Below, piece after piece: positions 16,429 to 25,346 of a stretch of DNA of 64,000 nucleotides. The notes below the pieces were generated by a model, which was given only the letters and a program-made list of their open reading frames with translations, had not been told where the DNA came from and did not search any database. The stretch's first letter is position 1. The number at the start of each line of letters is the position of its first letter. Origin of the DNA: Acidulodesulfobacterium sp021802425 (GTDB lineage: Bacteria > SZUA-79 > Acidulodesulfobacterales > Acidulodesulfobacteraceae); contig JAJZXJ010000002.1 in the NCBI GenBank assembly GCA_021802425.1, forward strand, positions 88,370-152,369, read 5' to 3'. The position numbers were made by a program, and so were the translations under genes.

Positions 16429-17961
16429 ATGCCTATGACAAGTTTTGAGGATATTTTAAACATACCGGACACATTTAATGTAATCCCCGTAATACAAGAA
16501 ATAAGCGGGGATATGGATACCCCGATATCCATATTTTCTTCCTTTTATAAAGAATCATACGCATTTTTTTTTGAAAGCGCCGAAGGTGTCGGTAAATGGG
16601 GAAGATATTCATTTATATGCTTAAACCCATTTTTGACCGTTAGCCTGTATAAAGATGTGCTAAGCATTGACAATTTTAGCGGTTCAAGTCTTAAGTTTCC
16701 CGAAACTGTTAATCTCAAAAATTTAAACGAAGATATATTTTCATATTTAAAAAAAATCCTGTCTAACTTTAGGCTATATGGAAAAGACCTGCCCGAAGCT
16801 TTTACGGGGGGTTTATTCGGCTATTTAAGTTACGAGATAAGCAGTCTTATCGAAAAACTTCCCCCTCATAAAGCGGATATTACGGATGTTTACGATCTTT
16901 TTTTTATGCTCCCCCGGGATATTATAATTTATGACTCTTTAACTCAAGTTATCATGGTAGTGTCGTTTTTATTTAAAGATAATTTAGAACAGCGGAACCT
17001 TAAAAAAGAATATGAGTCCTCATTAAATAGAATAAATGAAATAACCTCTTTGATTAAAAAAAGGGGGACAGGAACGGATGCCGGTACTGCCGGTACAGGT
17101 AAAAAATTTGATATTAAGATTATCGATGAAATAGATTTTGACGAATATAAGCAAAAGGTTTTAATGGCCAAAGAGTACATTCTGCGCGGGGATATATTTC
17201 AGGTGCAGGTATCCAGAAGGAAAAAAATCTTAAATCCGCCGCCCCCGTTCCTTTTTTATCGGGCGCTAAGGCTTATCAACCCTTCCCCGTATATGTTTTA
17301 TCTTAAAATTAAAGATTTTGCCATTGTAGGTTCTTCGCCGGAAAACTTAGTAAAAGTCGCCGGAGATTTCATCGAAACCAGACCTATAGCGGGAACAATT
17401 AAGCGGGGGGAAAATCCCGCCGAGGACGATTACCTTGCGGTTAAACTATTAAACGACCAGAAAGAACGGGCGGAACATATCATGCTTGTGGATTTAGGGA
17501 GAAACGACATCGGAAGGGTTTCTAAAAAAGGAACCGTTAAAGTCGAAAGGCTTATGTATATCGAAAAATATTCCCATGTTCAACATATAGTTACAAGCGT
17601 AGTTTCGGAAATAGAAAACGGCAAGGACGGATTTGATTTAATCAGGGCGACATATCCCGCCGGTACGGTAACCGGCGCGCCAAAAGTTAGGGCAATGGAA
17701 ATAATCAATGAGCTTGAAGACTCAAAAAGGGGCGTTTATGCGGGAGGAGTTGGATATTTTGGGTTTTTAGAAGATAACAGATGTCAAAAAATGGAATTTT
17801 GCATAACGATTAGAACGGCGTTATTTAAGGAAGATGCCGCATACATTCAGGCGGCAGGCGGAATAGTATATGATTCCACGCCCGATCAGGAATTTATGGA
17901 AACGGAAAATAAATTAAAGCACTTGATAGCGGCATTTAATCTTGTCAATAGACTTAATTAG
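16429..17961 (+). CDS. trpE: anthranilate synthase component I
   Basis: TrpE converts chorismate to anthranilate using ammonia from TrpG, the first step of tryptophan synthesis. The 510-residue protein has the N-terminal regulatory domain and a C-terminal chorismate-binding domain with SSPENLVKV, ETRPIAGTIKRG, DLGRNDIGRV, YPAGTVTGAPKVRAMEII and a C-terminal IQAAGGIVYDS. Two in-frame ATG codons (16429 and 16435) are possible starts, and neither has a good ribosome site. No Trp-rich leader peptide is visible upstream. Confidence 0.97.
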   Translation: MPMTSFEDILNIPDTFNVIPVIQEISGDMDTPISIFSSFYKESYAFFFESAEGVGKWGRYSFICLNPFLTVSLYKDVLSIDNFSGSSLKFPETVNLKNLNEDIFSYLKKILSNFRLYGKDLPEAFTGGLFGYLSYEISSLIEKLPPHKADITDVYDLFFMLPRDIIIYDSLTQVIMVVSFLFKDNLEQRNLKKEYESSLNRINEITSLIKKRGTGTDAGTAGTGKKFDIKIIDEIDFDEYKQKVLMAKEYILRGDIFQVQVSRRKKILNPPPPFLFYRALRLINPSPYMFYLKIKDFAIVGSSPENLVKVAGDFIETRPIAGTIKRGENPAEDDYLAVKLLNDQKERAEHIMLVDLGRNDIGRVSKKGTVKVERLMYIEKYSHVQHIVTSVVSEIENGKDGFDLIRATYPAGTVTGAPKVRAMEIINELEDSKRGVYAGGVGYFGFLEDNRCQKMEFCITIRTALFKEDAAYIQAAGGIVYDSTPDQEFMETENKLKHLIAAFNLVNRLN

Positions 17962-17966
17962 AGTTT

Positions 17967-18533
17967 ATGATATTAATTATAGATAATTATGATTCGTTTA
18001 CTTATAATATAGTTCAATATGTGGGCGAATTGGGGTTCGAAGCGGCTGTTTTTAGAAATGACGCCATTGATATTTCGTCGGTTAAAAAGATGAATCCAGA
18101 GAAAATTATTATATCGCCCGGGCCAAAATCCCCGCTTGAAGCGGGGATCACGGTCGATATTATTAAAAATTTTTATGACAAAATCCCGATATTAGGCGTT
18201 TGTCTTGGTCATCAGGCTATCGGCTATGCCTTTGGGGCAGAAATAGTCCGCGCCAAAAATATAATGCACGGAAAGGTTTCGTCTATCAAACACGATTCCT
18301 CTATTATTTACAAAGATATACCAAATCCGTTTGAAGCCACAAGGTATCACTCGCTTATTATAAAAAAAGAAAAACTTCCGGACATTATAAATATTACTGC
18401 AATAAGCGAGGATGACGGCGAGATTATGGGTATTGAGCTTAAAGGCTATAAGGCATACGGGGTTCAGTTCCATCCCGAGTCTGTTCTTACGGCTTATGGC
18501 AAGCAAATAATTAACAATTTCTTATCTATATAA
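17967..18533 (+). CDS. trpG: anthranilate synthase component II, glutamine amidotransferase
   Basis: TrpG hydrolyses glutamine to supply ammonia to TrpE; it may also serve para-aminobenzoate synthesis, as no pabA is seen here. It is a class I amidotransferase of 188 residues: IIDNYDSFTYN at the start, nucleophile Cys in GVCLGHQAIGYAFG, and the catalytic His-Glu in VQFHPES. A perfect 10-bp inverted repeat lies within the coding sequence at 18128-18148. Confidence 0.97.
   Translation: MILIIDNYDSFTYNIVQYVGELGFEAAVFRNDAIDISSVKKMNPEKIIISPGPKSPLEAGITVDIIKNFYDKIPILGVCLGHQAIGYAFGAEIVRAKNIMHGKVSSIKHDSSIIYKDIPNPFEATRYHSLIIKKEKLPDIINITAISEDDGEIMGIELKGYKAYGVQFHPESVLTAYGKQIINNFLSI
18128..18148 (+). repeat. 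perfect palindrome inside trpG
   Basis: Ten bases, ATCCCCGCTT, are followed by a single G and then the exact reverse complement, AAGCGGGGAT. As RNA this would be a GC-rich stem of 9 bp with a three-base loop. It falls within the codons for the residues after the SPGP motif of TrpG, where the protein has its normal length, so it is not an insertion that lengthened the gene. Confidence 0.75.
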
Positions 18534-18548
18534 TTTTACGGGCTAAAA

Positions 18549-19580
18549 ATGGAAGAAAATTTTATTAAAACTATACTGGATAGGGTTGCGAATAATGATG
18601 CCTTAAATAAAGACGAATCTTATAAAGCTTTTAATATGATTTTAAGCGGCGGGTTCACAAACGCGCAAATCGGCTCTTTTTTGACATCCCTTAAAATAAA
18701 AGGAGAAAATGTCGGGGAGATAGCCGGAGCGGCAAATGCTATGAGAGAAAATGTCCTTTCGATACCTATAGAGAACTCCGTCCAATTAGAATTAGTAGAT
18801 ACATGCGGGACAGGCGGGGATTGCAAAAATACTTTTAATATTTCTACCTGCGCTGCCTTGATTGCCGCAGGAGCCGGGGTTAAAATAGCAAAACACGGAA
18901 ACTACGGTGTTTCCTCGAAGTCCGGCAGCGCCGATGTTTTAAAAGAGTTGGGCGTAAACATATTTATGGACCCGCAAAAGGTTTTGAAATCCATAGAATA
19001 TGCAAATATCGGTTTTTTATTTGCGCCAAACTTCCATACGGCAATGAAATTTGCAGCCCCGGCAAGAAAAGAATTAGGATTTAAAACCATATTTAACATA
19101 TTGGGACCCCTGACTAATCCATTCGGAGCTAAAAAACAAATTATCGGCGCATACTCTAAAAATTTAGCGGAAAAAATTGTCGAAGTTTTGAGATTATTAA
19201 ATACCGAAAGGGCTTTTGTCGTATATGGCAGGGACGGAATAGATGAGGTCAGCCTTTCGTCTATTACGGATATTTACGAATTAAACTCCGGCGATATAAG
19301 ACATTTTGAATTCAATCCGAAAGAATATGGATTTGATTTTTCTGAGCAGGCCGTATTTCAATCATTTTCGGTTGCCGAAAATGCGAAAATTATATATGAT
19401 ATTATCAGCGGTAAGCCTGGCCCTAAGGCCGATATAGCGCTTTTAAATGCAGGATTTGCTATTTTGGTTTCGGGGAAAGCGGGCAACTTAAATGAAGCGC
19501 TTGATGCGGCAAGGTATTCTATCCTGTCCGGAAGGGCAACGAAATCTTTACAAAACCTGATTGAAATTTCCAATAAATAA
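18549..19580 (+). CDS. trpD: anthranilate phosphoribosyltransferase
   Basis: TrpD attaches phosphoribose from PRPP to anthranilate. It is 343 residues long. The PRPP-binding motif GTGGDCKNTFNIST, the KHGNYGVSSKSGSADVL segment and ILGPLTNPFGA are as in the family. It is the single-function form, separate from trpG. Confidence 0.98.
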   Translation: MEENFIKTILDRVANNDALNKDESYKAFNMILSGGFTNAQIGSFLTSLKIKGENVGEIAGAANAMRENVLSIPIENSVQLELVDTCGTGGDCKNTFNISTCAALIAAGAGVKIAKHGNYGVSSKSGSADVLKELGVNIFMDPQKVLKSIEYANIGFLFAPNFHTAMKFAAPARKELGFKTIFNILGPLTNPFGAKKQIIGAYSKNLAEKIVEVLRLLNTERAFVVYGRDGIDEVSLSSITDIYELNSGDIRHFEFNPKEYGFDFSEQAVFQSFSVAENAKIIYDIISGKPGPKADIALLNAGFAILVSGKAGNLNEALDAARYSILSGRATKSLQNLIEISNK

Positions 19581-19623
19581 TGAAATAATGGTTGGAATGC
19601 AGTATTAACAACTGGATAATAAT

Positions 19624-20448
19624 ATGATTTTAGACGATATATTAGAAGAAAAAACAAAAGAGGTAGAAAAATTTAAAGCTTCTATAAACGGGCCCGAATA
19701 CAAAGCCCAAGCTTATCAAGCCTTTTATGGATTAAGAAGTTTAAAAAAAGCCTTGAAGCCGAGATCTAACGGAGAAGCTGTGTCTTACCGGATTTGCAGT
19801 ATAATCGCGGAAGTAAAGAAGGCTTCCCCGTCAAAAGGGGTTTTGATTCGCGATTTTAAACCCGATGAAATTGCAGAGGTTTACGAAAAAGCCGGGGCAA
19901 GCGCCATTTCCGTTTTAACCGATAAGACGTTTTTTATGGGCAGTCCTTCGGATATATTAAAAGTCAGGAACGCGGTTCATCTTCCTATTTTAAGAAAAGA
20001 TTTTATTATCGATGAAATTCAAGTTTTTGAGTCTAAAATAATAGGGGCGGATGCAATTCTTTTAATTATTAAAGCATTGTCCTCCGAACAATATAAAAAC
20101 CTCCTTTCTCTTGCCCGGGAACTTTCTTTAGAAGTTCTTACCGAAATCTCAAATGATGAGGAGCTTGATATAGCAATGAAATATAATGCGGAAATTATAG
20201 GGATTAACAGCAGGGACCTTCTGACATTCAAAACCGATTTATTTAAAACGGCAAGGATTGCGGAGAAAATACCTCCCGGCAAGCTGATCGTTGCAGAAAG
20301 CGGTATTAGCGGAAGGGGGGACATCGAAATGCTGATGAAAAGAGGGATTAATTCTTTTCTTATAGGCGAAGCCCTCGTTACCTCGGATGATGCGTTGAAA
20401 AAATTAAAAGACCTTTTATTGCCGTACACGATAAACAGTTATTTATGA
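19624..20448 (+). CDS. trpC: indole-3-glycerol phosphate synthase
   Basis: TrpC closes the indole ring by decarboxylation of CdRP. The TIM-barrel motifs are EVKKASPSKG (with catalytic Lys and Glu), LRKDFIIDEIQVFES, IGINSRDLLTF and VAESGISGRGDIEML. It has 274 residues. Its stop overlaps the trpF start by 4 bp (ATGA). Confidence 0.98.
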   Translation: MILDDILEEKTKEVEKFKASINGPEYKAQAYQAFYGLRSLKKALKPRSNGEAVSYRICSIIAEVKKASPSKGVLIRDFKPDEIAEVYEKAGASAISVLTDKTFFMGSPSDILKVRNAVHLPILRKDFIIDEIQVFESKIIGADAILLIIKALSSEQYKNLLSLARELSLEVLTEISNDEELDIAMKYNAEIIGINSRDLLTFKTDLFKTARIAEKIPPGKLIVAESGISGRGDIEMLMKRGINSFLIGEALVTSDDALKKLKDLLLPYTINSYL

Positions 20449-21155
20449 GGTTTAAGTTCAAAATGCAAAATATTCCAAAGATAAAAATATGCGGGATAAC
20501 TAACCTTGATGATGCCGAAGAAGCCGTAAGGCTGGGCGCAGACAGTATAGGTTTTGTATTTTACGGCAAATCAAAAAGGGGCATAATCCCCGAAAAGGCA
20601 AAAGAGATTATCGGCGCTTTGCGTAAAACTAAAGAAAAATTTTCTAAAGAATTTTTAAGGGTTAACAGGGATATTGTTATTGCCGGTGTTTTTGTCGATG
20701 AAGAACAGGAAAAGATTGAAACTATCGTTAATGATTTAGGCATCGATATCGTTCAGCTATCGGGCGCGGAGTCAACCGGCTATATCGAAGATTTAAATTT
20801 AGACAAAAACAGCATTCTTAAAGCTGTTCATATAAAAGATGAAGCCAGTATCGAAAAGGTTCATTATTATAAAAATGCGGGCGTTAATATACTTTTAGAT
20901 ACTTACGCCGGCGGAGGCATTTACGGAGGGACGGGTTTGCCGTTTGACTTAAATCTTATAAAAAATCTTGATTTAAGTTCCATCGTTATAGCGGGAGGAA
21001 TAGGTCCCGATAATATAAAGTATATTACGGAAACCGTAATGCCTTACGGTTTTGATCTTTCTTCGAAAATCGAGGAGTTCCCCGGGAAAAAAGATTATAA
21101 AAAAATGAGCAGTTTTTTTGATAATTTTAAAGGAGCTGTGTATGAAACTGCCTGA
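20445..21155 (+). CDS. trpF: phosphoribosylanthranilate isomerase
   Basis: TrpF performs the Amadori rearrangement of PRA to CdRP. The core has KICGITNLDDA (catalytic Cys), a central FVDEEQEKI segment and IVIAGGIGPDNI (with the catalytic Asp earlier in LLDTYAGGGIYGGTG). A second ATG at 20463 would give MQNIPKIKICGIT, nearer the usual N-terminus, so the true start may be there. The 3' end overlaps trpB by 14 bp. Confidence 0.95.
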   Translation: MRFKFKMQNIPKIKICGITNLDDAEEAVRLGADSIGFVFYGKSKRGIIPEKAKEIIGALRKTKEKFSKEFLRVNRDIVIAGVFVDEEQEKIETIVNDLGIDIVQLSGAESTGYIEDLNLDKNSILKAVHIKDEASIEKVHYYKNAGVNILLDTYAGGGIYGGTGLPFDLNLIKNLDLSSIVIAGGIGPDNIKYITETVMPYGFDLSSKIEEFPGKKDYKKMSSFFDNFKGAVYETA

Positions 21156-22311
21156 TAATATGGGGCATTTTGGCGATTACGGCGGAAGGTATATATCCGA
21201 GACATTGATGCCCGCGATAATCGAACTTGAAGAATTTTATAAAAAGATTCGAAAAGATAATAGTTTTAAAAAAGAGTTTAACTATTATTTAAAAAATTAT
21301 GTCGGAAGGCCCAGCCCGCTATATTATGCAAAAAGGCTTTCGGATATTTATAAATCTGAAATTTACCTTAAAAGGGAAGATTTAAACCATACGGGAGCCC
21401 ATAAAATTAATAACACGATCGGTCAGGCTTTACTTGCGGTAAAGATGGGGAAAAAGAGAATTATTGCCGAAACGGGGGCAGGTCAGCACGGCGTTGCAAC
21501 GGCAACCGTCTGTGCCCTTTTTGATCTTGAATGCGAGATATTTATGGGAAAAAAGGATGTTGAAAGACAGGAGCAGAATGTTTTTAGAATGGAACTTTTG
21601 GGGGCGCATGTTAATTCTGTGGAATCAGGTTCTCAAACACTTAAAGATGCCATGAATGAGGCGCTAAGAGACTGGATTGCAAATGTAAAAAATACTTATT
21701 ATATGATCGGAACCGTTGCGGGACCGCACCCTTATCCCCAAATAGTAAGAGATTTTCAATCGGTTATAGGGAAAGAAATTTTAAAGCAGATTAAAAAGCT
21801 TCCCGATATTATGATAGCCTGCGTGGGCGGGGGGAGCAATGCCATGGGAATGTTTTATCCATTTATAAAATATGATAAAGTTAAGATGTACGGTGTGGAG
21901 GCAGGCGGTTTGGGAATTAAAACGGGAATGCATGCCGCATCCATTTCGGGAGGGCGTCCGGGAGTGCTGCACGGAAATAAAACTTACCTGCTCCAGGATG
22001 AATTCGGCAGAATAAAAAATGCGCATTCTATTGCAGCCGGCCTGGATTATCCAGGCGTCGGTCCTGAACACAGCTATTTTGCCGATAAAAAAAGAATTAT
22101 TTTTGACAGCGTAACAGACGAAGAAGCGGTTTCGGCTTTTCAAATGCTCTGTAAATTAGAAGGCATTATTCCTGCGTTAGAAAGCGCGCATGCTATTGCA
22201 TATTTGGAAAAAATTAAAAGCGGGATAAAAGGAAAATCGGTTATTATAAATCTCTCGGGCAGGGGCGATAAAGATATGCACACGGTTTCCGACTATATTT
22301 TATCTAAATAA
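21142..22311 (+). CDS. trpB: tryptophan synthase beta subunit
   Basis: TrpB condenses indole with serine using PLP. I choose the ATG at 21142 (MKLPDNMGHFGDYGGRY), which has AAAGGAG ten bases ahead, rather than an upstream TTG at 21118. The PLP lysine is in REDLNHTGAHKINNTIGQ, and the glycine-rich phosphate loop is in CVGGGSNAMG. It is the standard TrpB1 type of 389 residues. Serine could come from the serA pathway encoded at 45.6-48.4 kb. Confidence 0.97.
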   Translation: MKLPDNMGHFGDYGGRYISETLMPAIIELEEFYKKIRKDNSFKKEFNYYLKNYVGRPSPLYYAKRLSDIYKSEIYLKREDLNHTGAHKINNTIGQALLAVKMGKKRIIAETGAGQHGVATATVCALFDLECEIFMGKKDVERQEQNVFRMELLGAHVNSVESGSQTLKDAMNEALRDWIANVKNTYYMIGTVAGPHPYPQIVRDFQSVIGKEILKQIKKLPDIMIACVGGGSNAMGMFYPFIKYDKVKMYGVEAGGLGIKTGMHAASISGGRPGVLHGNKTYLLQDEFGRIKNAHSIAAGLDYPGVGPEHSYFADKKRIIFDSVTDEEAVSAFQMLCKLEGIIPALESAHAIAYLEKIKSGIKGKSVIINLSGRGDKDMHTVSDYILSK

Positions 22312-22315
22312 ATGT

Positions 22316-22354
22316 AAAACCCATGCTTTTGGGCTGGGGATACAAATAATTAAT
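22316..22354 (+). repeat. hairpin repeat copy 2, IS200/IS605-end-like
   Basis: The trpB-trpA gap carries a sequence closely similar to the rpsQ-rplN hairpin: four A, then CCCATGC (22320-22326), a T-rich loop, GGGC (22331-22334) and TGGGGATA, then an AT-rich tail. Pairing is weaker than in copy 1 (CCCA and GC arms with a bulged T). The tail ends just before the trpA start at 22359. Confidence 0.55.
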
Positions 22355-22358
22355 AAAA

Positions 22359-23153
22359 ATGAACAAAATCGATACTTTTTTTAATAAACTTAAGTCCGCA
22401 AACAGAACAGCTTTTATACCGTTTATCTCTATCGGAGATCCCGACATCGAAACATCTTTTGAAATAGCTAAAACATTAATAAATAATGGCGCGGATATGA
22501 TTGAATTAGGCTTTCCTTTTTCCGACCCTATGGCGGATGGGAAGGTTATACAAAAATCATACGAAAGGGCATTAAAAAACACAATTTCAATGCAGGATGC
22601 CTTTGATTTTATAAAAAGGCTTAAGGCCTATCGGGACATACCCGTTATTTTTTTCACATATTACAACCCTGTTTTTGTTTTAGGGCCTAAATTTGCGAAT
22701 GGCGCCCGTAATGCCGGAGTTGACGGTGTTTTAATTGTGGATTTACCCCCGGAAGAGAGTGATGAATTTACCAAATATATTAAGAAAAAGGATATATACC
22801 AGATTTTCTTGCTTGCGCCGACGACCGATATTGATAGAATGAGGTATATTCTGTCCTATGCTAAGGGATTTGTTTATTATGTCAGCGTGACCGGAGTCAC
22901 GGGGGCAAGAGAAACCCTGTCCGCGGCTATCCGCTCCAAAGTAGATGAGATTAAAAAGATAAGCGATATTCCCGTAGGAATAGGTTTTGGAATCTCCACT
23001 AAAGAACAGGTAAAAGAAATAAGCGAATATGCCGATGCCGTCATAATCGGGTCAAAAATTATTCAGTTTATAGAAAATAATATTAATGATAAATCAAGGA
23101 TTTTAAAAGAAATAGCCGAATTTTCATCCAATATCGGGTCAAGCCTTTCATAA
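22359..23153 (+). CDS. trpA: tryptophan synthase alpha subunit
   Basis: TrpA cleaves indole-3-glycerol phosphate and channels indole to TrpB. The catalytic Glu is in ADMIELGFPFSDPMADGKVI (with the catalytic Asp downstream in VDGVLIVDLPPEE). The phosphate-binding loop is near GIGFGISTKEQV. Length 264 residues. No strong ribosome site is seen; the region upstream is the AT-rich tail of the hairpin repeat. Confidence 0.97.
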   Translation: MNKIDTFFNKLKSANRTAFIPFISIGDPDIETSFEIAKTLINNGADMIELGFPFSDPMADGKVIQKSYERALKNTISMQDAFDFIKRLKAYRDIPVIFFTYYNPVFVLGPKFANGARNAGVDGVLIVDLPPEESDEFTKYIKKKDIYQIFLLAPTTDIDRMRYILSYAKGFVYYVSVTGVTGARETLSAAIRSKVDEIKKISDIPVGIGFGISTKEQVKEISEYADAVIIGSKIIQFIENNINDKSRILKEIAEFSSNIGSSLS

Positions 23154-23203
23154 TCGAATTTTTCTGTAAATAATTTATCTAATTTATACTTTATTATTAT
23201 ACT

Positions 23204-24043
23204 ATGCTTTTATTTAAGCCTAAAAACGGAAAGAAGGAACAGGGAAAGCTGGCGATACCGGAAGGTTTATGGATAAAATGCCCGAGCTGCAGCGAGATTA
23301 TTTACAAAAAAGAACTTGAAAGAAATCTCGAGGTTTGCCCAAAATGTAATTATCATTTTAGGATTAATGCGGACAGAAGGATTAATATAACCTTCGATGA
23401 AGGCAGTTTTAAAAGCCTTTTTGAAGATATTACGCCGCAAGATTTGCTTGATTTTACGGACACAAAAAAATACAGGGATAGGCTTAAAGAAGACAGCAAA
23501 AAAACCGGACTGTCGGATGCGGTTATTTCGGGAGAAGGAACTATAGATAAAATAAGGGTAGCGGCCACCCTTTTTGATTTTAATTTTATGGGCGGTTCGA
23601 TGGGCAGGGTTGTTGGAGAGAAAATAGCAAAGACTTTTGAATACGCCATCCAAAAAAAACTTCCCGTAATAATTTTTTCCTCCTCGGGCGGCGCCAGAAT
23701 GCAGGAAGGGATTTTTTCGCTGATGCAAATGGCTAAAACCGTTGCTTTTGTTTCGGAATTTCAAAAGGTTTCCCTTCCCTATATATCTGTCGTAACCGAC
23801 CCCACAACCGGCGGCGTATCGGCAAGCTTTGCAAGCTTAGGCGATGTTATAATTGCAGAACCTAAGGCATTAATAGGGTTTGCAGGTCCAAGGGTTATCG
23901 AAAAAACTATACATCAAAGTCTTCCCGAGGGATTTCAAAGATCCGAATATCTTTTGGAACACGGAATGATAGATATGATAGTCGAAAGAAAAGATATTAA
24001 AAATACGCTAAAAAATCTGTTGCTTCTTCTTGTAAATGAGTAA
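23204..24043 (+). CDS. accD: acetyl-CoA carboxylase carboxyltransferase subunit beta
   Basis: AccD, with AccA, transfers the carboxyl group from biotin to acetyl-CoA, starting fatty acid synthesis. The N-terminal zinc ribbon has CPSC (about residue 26) and CPKC 19 residues later; the crotonase-like core includes FSSSGGARMQEGIFSLMQM and DPTTGGVSASFASLGD. 279 residues. The arrangement trpA-accD-folC is common in proteobacteria. It overlaps folC by 8 bp. Confidence 0.97.
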   Translation: MLLFKPKNGKKEQGKLAIPEGLWIKCPSCSEIIYKKELERNLEVCPKCNYHFRINADRRINITFDEGSFKSLFEDITPQDLLDFTDTKKYRDRLKEDSKKTGLSDAVISGEGTIDKIRVAATLFDFNFMGGSMGRVVGEKIAKTFEYAIQKKLPVIIFSSSGGARMQEGIFSLMQMAKTVAFVSEFQKVSLPYISVVTDPTTGGVSASFASLGDVIIAEPKALIGFAGPRVIEKTIHQSLPEGFQRSEYLLEHGMIDMIVERKDIKNTLKNLLLLLVNE

Positions 24044-25328
24044 ATTAGATGCGCTGCACGACAAAAGCGGCTTTATTATAAATTTAGGACTTGAACGAAT
24101 AACAGCCTTACTGAGCTATGCAGGCAATCCACAGGAAAGACTAAAAATAATACATATAACCGGAACTAACGGTAAGGGTTCGGTAAGCAGGTTTATATAC
24201 GCAATATTAAAGGAGCATGGCTTAAAAACCGGTCTTTATACCTCGCCCCATCTTGTAAGTTTTAACGAAAGAATAATAATAGGAGACAAAAAAATAGATG
24301 ATTACGATTTGGAAAGACTTAACCTTTTTTTTAAAAAAATTATTTTAAACAATAAAGAATTCGAGAAATTAGGCGAACCTTCGTTTTTTGAACTTACTAC
24401 GGCGGTATGCTTTAAATATTTCGAGGAGCAGCATGTCGATATAGCTATAATAGAGGCGGGTCTCGGCGGAAAGTTAGACGCTACTAATGTAATTAAAAAA
24501 CCGCTTCTTTCGGTAATTACAAACATATCGATGGATCATAAGGATATTTTAGGAAATTCTTTAAAAAAGATTGCTATCGACAAGGCAGGGATTGTCAAAA
24601 AGGGGTCATTTGTCGCAACGGGCGAAAAAAAAACAAAAATAAAAGGGGTCATAAAAGAACGCGCCTTAACCTTAGATGTTCCGTTTTTTTCTACCGAACA
24701 GGTAAAACTTTATAAAATAAAAAATCTTTATAATTATAGCGGCTTAAAATTAATATTAAAGGGTATAAAATTATATAATCAGGCGTGGTATCAAAAATAT
24801 AATTTAGGGCTTGCTCTTTTATCATTGGAAATTATTTATAATAATTATAAGGATATTTTAGGGCTAAAAATTAAAAAGAATCTAATTAAAACAGGCATAT
24901 CCAAGTTTAATAACGAGGGAAGGTTCGAGATAATAAAATATAAAAATTACGATTTGATTTTAGACGGGGCGCACAATCCTGATGGGATTAAAAACCTTAT
25001 CATATCTTTGCAAAGAGGATTTAAAAATAGCAAATTCGTTATCATTTTTGCCGTCATGAAAGATAAAGATTATAAAACGATGTTAAGGAGGCTGTCGGCT
25101 TTAAACGGGTCTATAATTTTCACGGATTTGAATATGGATCGGGCAAAAGATATAAAAGAACTGGAGTCGGCATCCAAAGAACATAATTATTTTAAAAATA
25201 CTTTTTGCTCAAAAAATATAAAAGAGGGGTTGGATTTAGCTTTTAAGTATAAAGAAAAAAATGATTTAATACTCATTTGCGGTTCGCTTTATTTGATAGG
25301 GGAATTCAAACGAATAGTTCTTAATTAG
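24036..25328 (+). CDS. folC: dihydrofolate/folylpolyglutamate synthase
   Basis: FolC adds glutamate to dihydropteroate and folates. It is a Mur-ligase-like ATPase with the P-loop ITGTNGKGSVSRF, the Mg-binding region IIEAGLGGKLDATNVI, TNISMDHKDILG, and the C-terminal segment ILDGAHNPDGIK. 430 residues, typical. The start overlaps accD. Confidence 0.96.
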   Translation: MSKLDALHDKSGFIINLGLERITALLSYAGNPQERLKIIHITGTNGKGSVSRFIYAILKEHGLKTGLYTSPHLVSFNERIIIGDKKIDDYDLERLNLFFKKIILNNKEFEKLGEPSFFELTTAVCFKYFEEQHVDIAIIEAGLGGKLDATNVIKKPLLSVITNISMDHKDILGNSLKKIAIDKAGIVKKGSFVATGEKKTKIKGVIKERALTLDVPFFSTEQVKLYKIKNLYNYSGLKLILKGIKLYNQAWYQKYNLGLALLSLEIIYNNYKDILGLKIKKNLIKTGISKFNNEGRFEIIKYKNYDLILDGAHNPDGIKNLIISLQRGFKNSKFVIIFAVMKDKDYKTMLRRLSALNGSIIFTDLNMDRAKDIKELESASKEHNYFKNTFCSKNIKEGLDLAFKYKEKNDLILICGSLYLIGEFKRIVLN

Positions 25329-25346
25329 TTATATAAATTTAAATTT

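Noticed and set aside
16508..16536. Inverted repeat ATATGGAT / ATCCATAT inside trpE
   Set aside because: It is short, AT-rich and within coding sequence; a chance occurrence is likely.
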